DNA of 64,000 nucleotides from an uncultured Fibrobacter sp. (GTDB lineage: Bacteria > Fibrobacterota > Fibrobacteria > Fibrobacterales > Fibrobacteraceae): the NCBI RefSeq assembly GCF_947305105.1, contig NZ_CAMZCS010000003.1:122155-186154 (forward strand). The letters run 5' to 3'. Shown piece by piece: positions 42,926 to 50,993 of the stretch. How positions within the stretch are numbered: the stretch's first letter is position 1; the number at the start of each line of letters is the position of its first letter. Below the pieces are notes generated by a model that saw only the letters and a program-made list of their open reading frames with translations, had not been told where the DNA came from and searched no databases. Made by a program: the position numbers and the translations under genes.

Positions 42926-43759
42926 CTAGCCTTTTTTGTTGATACTCATGTTTGTCATCGGGAAGAACTGCACGTTCAGGCGGTAGACTTCGTCTGTCGC
43001 AGTTTCGCTTGTCGCAATCGCGATGATTTCCTTGCGGAATGCGGCAATCTTCTGCACGATTTTTTCGTAGGCCTCCCGCGTGATGCCGAGGGTGAGGCCC
43101 GAGAAGTGCCGCTCGTTCTGCGGCACGCCCTCGATGGCGTTGAGGGCGATTTCACCCATCTGGCGGTGCAGCCCGCGCACGGCCAGCGGGGTGAAATCCA
43201 TCGGGCCGGTCGTCACGGTTTTGTCGGTCTGTTTGTAGTTCCCGACCTTGTCTTTCTGGAGCAGGTTCGCCTTGACCAGAAAGCTCAGCGATTCGCTGAC
43301 CTCGGCTGCGCTGATTTCCGGGCGGCAGGCGTGGGCGAGCGCGAGCGGCTTCGCCCCCGGCATCGCGGGAGCCAGTTCGCGGAGCACCGGGTTCCTCCAG
43401 CTTTCGAAAAAGCGGAACGATTCCGCATCCACGATTTTTGCCTTGTGGGCTTCCGCGATGGACAGCATTCTGCTGACTGCCGCCCTTTTTTCGCCGTCAC
43501 TTTTTGCATGGTCGAGCTTGACCATTTCGACAAAGAATTTGCGTTCATATTCGGCCAAGTGCATGGCCTGGGCCACGCGTTCTGCGGCAGCCTCGCTCAA
43601 GTTGAAGCGCCCCTCGCTTACGTACTTGAGGTAGACTGGCGACGAGAATCCGGCCATTGTTGCAAACTGCTGCCAGGAGAATGAGGATCTCGCCTTCCTG
43701 TTGGCGTAGTAGTCCGCAATGTACTGGCGGTAGCTCTTGTATTCAAGTAGTGGTTTCAT
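42926..43759 (-). CDS. TIGR02147/DUF4423 regulator of module D
   Basis: 277 residues. It starts KPLLEYKSYRQYIADYY instead of KDVLEY. The helix-turn-helix segment is WQQFATMAGFSSPVYLKYV, with helix 2 (ATM) unlike the paralogues. Its upstream 14-bp repeats TCTACAATATGAAA are unlike those of the other modules. The DUF4423 region keeps LALAHACRPEISAAEV and LAVRGLHRQMGEIAL. Probable autoregulator (inference). Confidence 0.85.
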   Translation of the reverse strand: MKPLLEYKSYRQYIADYYANRKARSSFSWQQFATMAGFSSPVYLKYVSEGRFNLSEAAAERVAQAMHLAEYERKFFVEMVKLDHAKSDGEKRAAVSRMLSIAEAHKAKIVDAESFRFFESWRNPVLRELAPAMPGAKPLALAHACRPEISAAEVSESLSFLVKANLLQKDKVGNYKQTDKTVTTGPMDFTPLAVRGLHRQMGEIALNAIEGVPQNERHFSGLTLGITREAYEKIVQKIAAFRKEIIAIATSETATDEVYRLNVQFFPMTNMSINKKG

Positions 43760-43812
43760 TGTTCCTCCTAGAGGCGGGTTCGGGGGTGGGCCCCTGCCCG
43801 TCCTTGTAAATC

Positions 43813-43928
43813 AATATACCATCTAATTTCTGAAAAACAATAGTCTACAATATGAAATTTTAATTTTTGTGCTAAAATTAGCAAATTTTGACAAAAAATC
43901 AAAAAATTTTGATTTCTACAATATGAAA
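43813..43928 (-). promoter_or_regulatory. Promoter and paired direct repeats of module D
   Basis: Minus strand TTGTTT (43835-43840), 16 bp, TATATT (43813-43818): a weaker promoter than its paralogues. The perfect 14-mer TCTACAATATGAAA is at 43844-43857, three bases from the -35, and at 43915-43928, 71 bp away. Confidence 0.8.
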
Positions 43929-43984
43929 AAGGATTGCCTTTCCACAGACAGCGCACAGTACAATCAGAATTCATTAATCAATAC

Positions 43985-44010
43985 GAAAAGAAGGCGGGCC
44001 GAAGCCCGTC
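43985..44010 (-). terminator. Terminator of module E
   Basis: Conserved GACGGGC-TTCG-GCCCGCC stem, with a shorter T-tract (TTCTTTTC) than in the other modules. Confidence 0.75.
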
Positions 44011-44058
44011 TCCCTTTTCCTCCTATCCTCAGGTTTCAGGATTTTTTGATGAGAGATT

Positions 44059-46098
44059 CTAGTTCTTTATGCAGCGGACATTGGCACTGTAATAGTTGGA
44101 TGCACGAGCTGTATACCATTGATCTTCGTAATAGCTCATTTCTATCTTGTCTATAGGTAATATTTGTTTGGCGTTTAGGAAAGTGATTGTAGGAATTGAC
44201 GCATCGGCGATAATGAACGTGTTGAACCAGTATTCCCCTGACAAATATATTGTATTGGGATTACTATATTCGTCAAAGGGGAAATCGTCGTCGACACGCA
44301 CTTCGGTGACGACATTCTTTATTCCAAATCCAGTTGCATATTCGTCGTAAAGAACAATTCCTGCTTTTTCATTGTCAACATCATATTGTTTGCCCATCAT
44401 TTGCAACAGGGTTTTCCAATCGTTCAAAGTCGGAATTCTCCATCCATCAGGACATACGCCTTGATAGTTGTTGGCATCCTTTTGTGACATATATTCCTTG
44501 TAACCGAGTGACCAATCTAGGTTTTCCGTCCATGTACCGCCGTATAAAGAATCGCAAACTTGCTTTGGATTGACCTCGCATTCATCTACATTATAGTTGT
44601 CGCACTCTGCAAGCATTGAATTGAAACATTCCTCTATTGCACTGTCATTTGCGCCAACTCTTTTGGGAAGATATTTGGAATAACAATATTCTTGGTCCCT
44701 TGTTTGCTGGTCCATGCAACTAAGATCATCTTCGGGACATTCCTTCGTTTCGGCGTCAAAGCATTTCTGCTCTAAGAAGATTGTATCTCCAGCGGAGTTT
44801 ACCGAGTATATTGTCACATCGCTCTCTCCAATATTCATTGCTCCAGTCCATGAATAAGAACGACCATACATTTCGCAATTTTGATCGTTGAATATGCACA
44901 ATGAATGATCCTTCAAATTGGCCTTCAGTGTACTGTCTGCATTTGGTGATGTTGCGTCAAAACTCAAATTCTCGGCCATCCAAGTTTGCGATATGCCATC
45001 CAGATTATAGGTAACGGTTTTATATGTTTTCCCGTCACGATTGTCTGTTACGGATCCGATAGTATGTTTGACCGTTTTAAAACCAATTGTCCATTTCTCT
45101 GAACGACATACAATTGTAAAGGGTCCGTCGTTAAATTCGTTGATTGACTTCATTTCGCCTTCGCGTGATTCCGTGCATTGTCCAAAGCCCGTCTTTTGCG
45201 CTAAATAGCCGATTTCGTAATCAACCATCTTTTTTGTATTTTCAAAAATCGTTTCTACGTTGGTTCCTTGCGCAGTAATTACTGAGGTAGGAATAAACAA
45301 CATCGTACGGATGTAGTTTTCAAGATTGATATTTAAATAATCAGTATAAGTGTGAAGATCTCGAGACAATTTTATTACATAGGTCAATTCAGAATCGCCT
45401 TCGGGGAGCATTTCAAACTGGCCAAAACGTCCGTATATACCGAAATCTTTTAGAATTTCTCTTTCGGCTTTTTTATTCGCTTCTGTAAAACTCATACCAT
45501 CGGCAATGTATTGTTGCAAAAGCGGAACCTTCATATTCGTTAATGTGTTGATGCTGATTTTTTTAATTTCATCTAAATTAACAATAGCCTTAAGAATATG
45601 AATATATTTGGTGGAACTATCGGTAGTGGCAATAGAATCCCAATCCGTACAGGTTGGACATTCTGTTGAATCGAAAAATTCCTGGGTTTCAATCAACACA
45701 TATGGACTATGTAGAGAAAAGTCATTGAATTCAAAGCGACCATCATTGTTCTCAAGGGTGTCTATATAGGATTTTCCGGTCTTGTTGAATGTCAGCGAGT
45801 CCAATTCGTAAACGGTGATAATCGTTCCGCTCTTGGCGAGTGTTGTCTGGCTCGTCGAGTTGGGATGGACCGATGCGCTGTTTGATGCTTTGATGGACAG
45901 CGTCTTGGGGATTATATCGCCGATCTGCCCAGACAACGCATAAATGCCGGTTTCTTCTCCGGCGCCACCCAGCGAAATCACGGACTTGGAGTCTTCGGAG
46001 CAGCCCGAAAACATCAGGATGAGTGCAAGCGCCATGACCAGACAGAATGCCGTCCCGATAAAATCATACACTAGCGTGTTTTGTGTTTTATTTTTCAT
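44059..46098 (-). CDS. Fib_succ_major lipoprotein of module E
   Basis: 679 residues, the longest of the set. N-terminus KNKTQNTLVYDFIGTAFC and lipobox FSGC as in module B. Beta domain (YELDSLTFNKTGKSYIDT, SLHSPYVLIE), helical region (SFTEANKKAEREILKDFGIY), and major paralogous domain (NRDGKTYKTVTYNLDG, MAENLSFD, CPDGWRIPTLNDW, NVRCIKN). A cysteine-rich insert of roughly 90 residues (about 455-545) with repeated C-x(5-8)-C spacing interrupts the domain. Lipid-anchored surface or periplasmic protein. Confidence 0.85.
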   Translation of the reverse strand: MKNKTQNTLVYDFIGTAFCLVMALALILMFSGCSEDSKSVISLGGAGEETGIYALSGQIGDIIPKTLSIKASNSASVHPNSTSQTTLAKSGTIITVYELDSLTFNKTGKSYIDTLENNDGRFEFNDFSLHSPYVLIETQEFFDSTECPTCTDWDSIATTDSSTKYIHILKAIVNLDEIKKISINTLTNMKVPLLQQYIADGMSFTEANKKAEREILKDFGIYGRFGQFEMLPEGDSELTYVIKLSRDLHTYTDYLNINLENYIRTMLFIPTSVITAQGTNVETIFENTKKMVDYEIGYLAQKTGFGQCTESREGEMKSINEFNDGPFTIVCRSEKWTIGFKTVKHTIGSVTDNRDGKTYKTVTYNLDGISQTWMAENLSFDATSPNADSTLKANLKDHSLCIFNDQNCEMYGRSYSWTGAMNIGESDVTIYSVNSAGDTIFLEQKCFDAETKECPEDDLSCMDQQTRDQEYCYSKYLPKRVGANDSAIEECFNSMLAECDNYNVDECEVNPKQVCDSLYGGTWTENLDWSLGYKEYMSQKDANNYQGVCPDGWRIPTLNDWKTLLQMMGKQYDVDNEKAGIVLYDEYATGFGIKNVVTEVRVDDDFPFDEYSNPNTIYLSGEYWFNTFIIADASIPTITFLNAKQILPIDKIEMSYYEDQWYTARASNYYSANVRCIKN

Positions 46099-46107
46099 GG
46101 TTTCCTC

Positions 46108-46941
46108 CTAACCCTTTTTATTGATACCCTTTTTTGTCATCGGGAAGAACTGCACGTTCAAGCGATAGACTTCGTCTGTTGCGGAATCACGCGTCGCAAT
46201 CGCAACGAGTTCCTTACGGAATTCGGCAATCTTCTGCACGATTTCTCCGTAGGCATCCCGCGTGATACCTAGCGTAAGGCCCGAGAAATGTCGCTGGTCC
46301 TGCGGAACACCCTCGATGGCCTCCAAGGCGATTTCGCCCATTTGGCGGTGCAGTCCGCGGACCGCTACGGGCGTTACGTCCATAGGACCTGTCGACACGT
46401 ATGTGTCGGTCTGTATGTAACGGCCTTGTTCGTCTTTTTTCAGCAGGCCCGCCTTGACAAGGAAATTCAGCGCTGCGGTCACCTCGGCGGCGGTAATATC
46501 CGGACGGCACGCATGGGCAAGCGCAAGCGGTTTTGCCCCGGGCATCGCAGGCGCCAGTTCGCGAAGGACCTGGTGCTTCCAGCTTTCAAAATAGCGGAAC
46601 GCGTCTCCTTCCAGAATTTTGGCCTTGTGCGCCTCGGCCATCGAAAGCATTTTCTTGAAGTGCGTTTTTTTGTCGGCATCTGTCTTTGCGTTGTCGAACT
46701 TGACCATCTCGGCAAAAAATTCCCGCTCGTAATCCACCAAGTGCATGGCCTTGGCCACACGGATGGTCGCCTCTTCGCTCAAGTTGAAGCGGCCCTCGCT
46801 TACGTACTTGAGGTAGACCCGCGAGGAAAAGCCCGCCTCGTCTGCGAAGTCCTGCCAGGTAAATGCGGATTTTGCCTTCTTGTCGGCGTAGTAGTCCGCA
46901 ATATACTGGCGGTAGCTCGTATATGTTAGAATGTCTTTCAT
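46108..46941 (-). CDS. TIGR02147/DUF4423 regulator of module E
   Basis: 277 residues from the ATG at 46941, preceded by AGGAGG; the frame is open 61 codons further but that part covers the promoter. Helix-turn-helix segment WQDFADEAGFSSRVYLKYV: arginine replaces proline in the presumed recognition helix, and helix 2 is acidic (ADE). Remainder as in its paralogues (LALAHACRPDITAAEV, VTPVAVRGLHRQMGEIAL, ending KKGINKKG). Its repeats are CAACACRAA. First module of the array in transcription order. Confidence 0.85.
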   Translation of the reverse strand: MKDILTYTSYRQYIADYYADKKAKSAFTWQDFADEAGFSSRVYLKYVSEGRFNLSEEATIRVAKAMHLVDYEREFFAEMVKFDNAKTDADKKTHFKKMLSMAEAHKAKILEGDAFRYFESWKHQVLRELAPAMPGAKPLALAHACRPDITAAEVTAALNFLVKAGLLKKDEQGRYIQTDTYVSTGPMDVTPVAVRGLHRQMGEIALEAIEGVPQDQRHFSGLTLGITRDAYGEIVQKIAEFRKELVAIATRDSATDEVYRLNVQFFPMTKKGINKKG

Positions 46942-46996
46942 TGTTCCTCCTAGAGGGCCGCATGGACTTTGTGTGTCCTGCTTGCCCTCGAAAACA

Positions 46997-47114
46997 AATA
47001 TATCCCCAAAAATTAAAAAAGTCAATAACCCACAACACAAAAAGTTGATTTTTATTAAAAAATGTTGATTTTTAGTGATGAATTTATAAAAATATTGAAT
47101 TTCTGCAACACGAA
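46997..47114 (-). promoter_or_regulatory. Promoter and paired repeats of module E
   Basis: Minus strand TTGACT (47020-47025), 17 bp, TATATT (46997-47002). CAACACAAA at 47033-47041 and CAACACGAA at 47106-47114 are 73 bp apart, with one mismatch. Between them GTTGATTTTTA occurs twice (about 47044-47054 and 47064-47074). Confidence 0.65.
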
Positions 47115-47175
47115 AGAAGCGCAAAATGCATCATAGTGAGGGGTTTTGCCCTGCACGCTTGATGAAATGATTCTG

Positions 47176-48138
47176 CTAGTTTTCTTCGGTGGTTTCGTTA
47201 CTGCTGTGGCAGACGATGCTAACCGGGTCTATGCACGGGTCTTGGGGTGCCAGTTGGTAGCAGCGAACCGCCGCTCCCCGTGTCTTTTTTATCATAGTAT
47301 CAATGATTCTTCTAAAACTGACGCCGTACGTATTATTTCGTTCAAGAAGACTTCCGAAACCACCGATATCTTCGCCTCCGCCTTGCACGGACCAGTAGTA
47401 GAAGTTTTCGCCTACTTCCTTAAACTCGCCGTCTTCGTAATACCCGTTGGGCAAAGCGGTAAATCCCAATTCGTTCGTGCAGCCGGGATACATCCAACCG
47501 TCCTGCGCACAATACGCTTCTGACTCAAACTCATACCTGAATATAGTCCAAATTCCCATGTTGGCGTACATGAGCCATCCATCGGGACAAAGTCCCTGAT
47601 ACTGAACGTCATAGGTATTGTCGGTTTTGTCTGGATAATGTTCATAGTTGTATTTGGGATCCACATTCATGGCGGCTGCCCAAGTATATAGGCGCCCGTA
47701 CTTGGAACAGGAATCCAAACTGTTAAAGGGACACCAAGAGTTTCCCAACAAATTTGGATTGGCGACGGAGTCCGAATAATTCAGATTTTCTGCCATGAAC
47801 CGGAGGCGACCATAATTTGCATCTACATACTTATACACATGCCCGTCCCGCTCGTCGGTAAACTCGCCGTAGGAAAGCGCCGGGTTCAGGTAATCCCACG
47901 CCAGGTGTTTTTCGACATAGGGCTTGGAATTGGAACTTGCGACAGACGAAGAGGACTTCGCCGAAGATGAACTCCGGATGGAAGAACTGCTCGGTATCGA
48001 CGATGACGATTCGATGATTTCTTCCGAACTGGAGATTTCTTTCGAACTGGAGGTCTCTGGTGCCGGAGATGAACTTGCATCATCTCCGCATGCGATGAAC
48101 ATGCAGGCAATAGAGAGTAATGCTATTGCTTTACGCAT
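47176..48138 (-). CDS. Stand-alone Fib_succ_major lipoprotein downstream of alaS
   Basis: 320 residues: lipobox FIAC (cysteine about 17), a serine/glutamate-rich linker (about 20-70, many SSS runs), then the major paralogous domain alone (ERDGHVYKYVDA, MAENLNYS, CPDGWLMYANMG, AVRCYQL). It lacks the beta and helical domains of the module lipoproteins and has no regulator gene. It starts 28 bp after alaS with AGGAGG upstream, so it may be read with alaS. The C-terminal extension after RCYQL holds two more cysteines. Confidence 0.85.
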   Translation of the reverse strand: MRKAIALLSIACMFIACGDDASSSPAPETSSSKEISSSEEIIESSSSIPSSSSIRSSSSAKSSSSVASSNSKPYVEKHLAWDYLNPALSYGEFTDERDGHVYKYVDANYGRLRFMAENLNYSDSVANPNLLGNSWCPFNSLDSCSKYGRLYTWAAAMNVDPKYNYEHYPDKTDNTYDVQYQGLCPDGWLMYANMGIWTIFRYEFESEAYCAQDGWMYPGCTNELGFTALPNGYYEDGEFKEVGENFYYWSVQGGGEDIGGFGSLLERNNTYGVSFRRIIDTMIKKTRGAAVRCYQLAPQDPCIDPVSIVCHSSNETTEEN

Positions 48139-48166
48139 CGTTGTCCTCCTTTATTATGGGCAAATT

Positions 48167-50812
48167 TTATGCGCCCAGCTTCGTGCGGATCCAGTTGTTC
48201 GCGTTGGCGATAGCACCGGCAATCTTGTCGACTTCCTTGGTGCCGGCCTGAGCGCGGTCCGGACGTCCACCGCCGCGGCCACCGCAAGCAGCGGCGAGGT
48301 CCTTGACGATGTCACCGGCCTTGATGCCCTTGGCCTGAACGTTCTTGCCGACCATCACGGCGATGCTTCCGTTGCACTGGCACTTGTTCGCAATCACGGC
48401 GACGCTGTCGGTGTCGAGCTTGTTCTGGATACCATCGAGCAAGTCCTTGTACTTTTCGTCCGGCAGGGCCAATTCGCGCACGAACAGGTTCACACCCGCC
48501 ACGTTGATGCCACCGTTCAGAATTTCGGCAGCGGCAAGCGTCGCGAGTTCGAGCTTCACGGACTGGAGACTCTTTTCGAGGTTCTGCGTCTTGGCGAAAG
48601 TCTGCTGGATGCGATCGAGAACGTCGGCATCCTTGCAGCGGAGCTGTTCGCGGAGAGCGGTCAGGATGTGCGTGCCGGCGCGGAGCAGAGCGAGAGCGCC
48701 ACGGCCAGAAACAGCTTCGATACGGCGCACGCCAGCGGACACGCTGGATTCGGAAATGATCTTCACCATGCCGATGTTACCGGTGTTCTGCACGTGCAAG
48801 CCACCGCAGAGTTCCTTGGAGAATTCTTCGTTGCAGGCGCCCATCTTCACGACGCGGACTTCGTCGCCATACTTTTCGCCGAACAGAGCCATGGCACCGC
48901 TTGCCTTAGCTTCGTCCACACCCATCACCTGAGTGTTGACCGGCAAGCATTCCATGACCTTAGCGTTCACGATGTCTTCTACCTTCTGGATTTCTTCGGC
49001 AGTCATTGCGTTGAAGTGGCTGAAGTCGAAGCGGAGGAGTTCGTTCGAAACGAAGCTACCCTGCTGCTGCACGTGAGTGCCGAGCACCTGACGCAGCGCT
49101 GCCTGCAGCAAGTGAGTGGCGGAGTGGTTCTTGCGGATGTCGTTACGGCGGTCGTTGTCGACGGTTGCCATGAACACAGCACCCATCGTCGTTTCGTTGG
49201 CCGTACCCTTCTTTACCTTACCGCGGCAGAGGGCGGTGTCATTCACCTTCACGGTGTCGAACACGTCAATTTCGAGGTCAGCGGAAACGAGCGTTCCCTT
49301 GTCACCAACCTGGCCACCCATTTCGGCATAGAACGGAGAAGTTTCGAGCACGATGCTCAAGACGCCCTTGTCTTCACGCCAACGGACAACCTTCGTTTCG
49401 CAAGCGGAGAGTTCATAACCGACAAACTTCGTGCTAGCTTCGCTGTACTGCGTCCAGCCTTCGGTACCCATCGTGTTGATGCCCTGCTTCATGTTGTCGC
49501 GAGCACGTTTCTTCTGTACTTTCATGCATTCTTCGTAGCCCACATCATCAATAGTCATCCCTCTTTCTTCGGCGAGAATGCCAGTGAGATCCTTCGGGAA
49601 TCCATAAGTATCATACAGCAGGAACACCTTGTCACCAGGAATAATCGTTCCCCCACCAAGTTCTTCAACAATCGAAGCGAAGCGTTCGAGGCCGGCGTCG
49701 AGCGTGCGGATAAAGCTTTCTTCTTCGCTCTTGATCACGGAAGCAACGAATTCCTTGCGTTCGCGGATTTCGGGGAAGGCATCGCCCATGGTATCGGCGA
49801 GCACCTGCACGAGCTGGCAAATAAACGGCTTCTTCTGGCCGAGGAGGCGGGCAAAACGGCTCGCGCGGCGCAAGATGCGGCGGAGCACGTAGCCACGGCC
49901 TTCGTTGCTCGGCAGGGCGCCGTCGGCAATAGCGAAAGAAATGGCGCGGATGTGGTCGGCAATCACGCGGTGCGGGGTGCCGGCTTCGCCATCGTTGTAC
50001 GGAACGCCACTGAGTTCAGCAATCTTTGCGATAATCGGGGTGAACACGTCGGTGTCGTAGTTGCTGGTCTTGCCCTGCAAAATAGCGCAGATACGTTCGA
50101 AACCCATGCCGGTATCGACGTTCTTGGCCTTCAGCGGAATCAAGGAGCCATCGCTCACGCGTTCATACTGCATGAACACGTTATTCCAAATTTCGATGTA
50201 GCGGTCGTTTTCGCCGTTCACGCCCTTGATCGGGTCCTTGAACGTTTCGGCCTGCGTGGCGAGGTCGCCGCGGTCGTAATGGATTTCGGAGCAGGGGCCG
50301 CACGGACCGGTGTCGCCCATTTCCCAGAAGTTTGAGTGAGCATCGAAGCGCATGATGCGGTCATCCGGAAGACCAGACACGTCCTTCCAAATCTGCCAGG
50401 CTTCGTCATCGTCCTGATAGACAGTTGCGAAGAGGCGTTCCTTCGGGAGCTTCCAAACTTCGGTGAGGAGTTCCCAGGCCCAAGCAATGGCTTCTTTCTT
50501 GTAGTAGTCGCCGAAACTCCAGTTGCCGAGCATTTCGAAGAAGGTGTGGTGGTAATTGTCGCGGCCCACCACGTCGAGGTCGTTGTGCTTACCGGACACG
50601 CGAAGGCACTTCTGGCTGTTGCATGCGCGCTTCCAGCCCTTCGGATTGTCGCCCAGGAAGATAGCCTTGAACTGGTTCATGCCCGCGTTCGTGAACATGA
50701 GCGTCGGGTCGTCATGCGGAACCACCGGCGAAGAACGCACAAAGAGGTGGCCCTTGGATTCAAAGAACTTGATGAAAGATTCGCGCACCTGCGCGGAAGT
50801 CATAGTAGGCAT
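48167..50812 (-). CDS. alaS: Alanyl-tRNA synthetase
   Basis: 881 residues, the normal full length. Class II catalytic core at the N-terminus (VRSSPVVPHDDPTLMFTNAG, FEMLGNWSFGDYYK), the editing domain with the zinc-binding HSATH motif (NHSATHLLQ) and CGGLHVQNTG, and the C-Ala DHHA1 domain near the end (GGRGGGRPDRAQAG). It charges tRNA-Ala and clears mischarged Ser or Gly. Strong, uniform codon use fits a highly expressed gene. Confidence 0.97.
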   Translation of the reverse strand: MPTMTSAQVRESFIKFFESKGHLFVRSSPVVPHDDPTLMFTNAGMNQFKAIFLGDNPKGWKRACNSQKCLRVSGKHNDLDVVGRDNYHHTFFEMLGNWSFGDYYKKEAIAWAWELLTEVWKLPKERLFATVYQDDDEAWQIWKDVSGLPDDRIMRFDAHSNFWEMGDTGPCGPCSEIHYDRGDLATQAETFKDPIKGVNGENDRYIEIWNNVFMQYERVSDGSLIPLKAKNVDTGMGFERICAILQGKTSNYDTDVFTPIIAKIAELSGVPYNDGEAGTPHRVIADHIRAISFAIADGALPSNEGRGYVLRRILRRASRFARLLGQKKPFICQLVQVLADTMGDAFPEIRERKEFVASVIKSEEESFIRTLDAGLERFASIVEELGGGTIIPGDKVFLLYDTYGFPKDLTGILAEERGMTIDDVGYEECMKVQKKRARDNMKQGINTMGTEGWTQYSEASTKFVGYELSACETKVVRWREDKGVLSIVLETSPFYAEMGGQVGDKGTLVSADLEIDVFDTVKVNDTALCRGKVKKGTANETTMGAVFMATVDNDRRNDIRKNHSATHLLQAALRQVLGTHVQQQGSFVSNELLRFDFSHFNAMTAEEIQKVEDIVNAKVMECLPVNTQVMGVDEAKASGAMALFGEKYGDEVRVVKMGACNEEFSKELCGGLHVQNTGNIGMVKIISESSVSAGVRRIEAVSGRGALALLRAGTHILTALREQLRCKDADVLDRIQQTFAKTQNLEKSLQSVKLELATLAAAEILNGGINVAGVNLFVRELALPDEKYKDLLDGIQNKLDTDSVAVIANKCQCNGSIAVMVGKNVQAKGIKAGDIVKDLAAACGGRGGGRPDRAQAGTKEVDKIAGAIANANNWIRTKLGA

Positions 50813-50855
50813 AGTTTACCCTTTTTGTTTTTTCGGGAACAAAGATAGAAAAGTA

Positions 50856-50928
50856 AGAGGTGGTTAGTGGTTGGTGGTTAGTGGTTAGGGATGTGATTTC
50901 GAGCCCCGAGCCTCGAGCCTGGAGCCTC
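50856..50928. repeat. Heptamer array upstream of alaS
   Basis: About ten consecutive 7-bp units in one register: five of GTTAGTG type (50856-50890), one divergent unit, then four of CTCGAGC type (50898-50925). Part of a family of degenerate 7-bp arrays seen across the window. Confidence 0.85.
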
Positions 50929-50941
50929 AATTAACGCAGAA

Positions 50942-50965
50942 ATCCCCGGCGCAAGCGCCGGGGAT
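50942..50965 (-). terminator. Hairpin after the GH16 gene
   Basis: ATCCCCGGCGC and GCGCCGGGGAT form a perfect 11-bp stem around two bases. The T-tract on the minus strand is short (TTTCTG), so termination may be inefficient. Confidence 0.6.
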
Positions 50966-50993
50966 AGGGGGTTAGGAGGAACTTATGAAAATT

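Noticed and set aside
46942..47124. 61-residue extension of the module E regulator
   Set aside because: It would cover the promoter and repeats, and all paralogues are 277 residues.
47924..50335. 803-codon open frame on the plus strand
   Set aside because: It is antisense to alaS and a standalone lipoprotein gene, whose motifs and codon use are clear; the product is histidine- and valine-rich, typical of a shadow frame.
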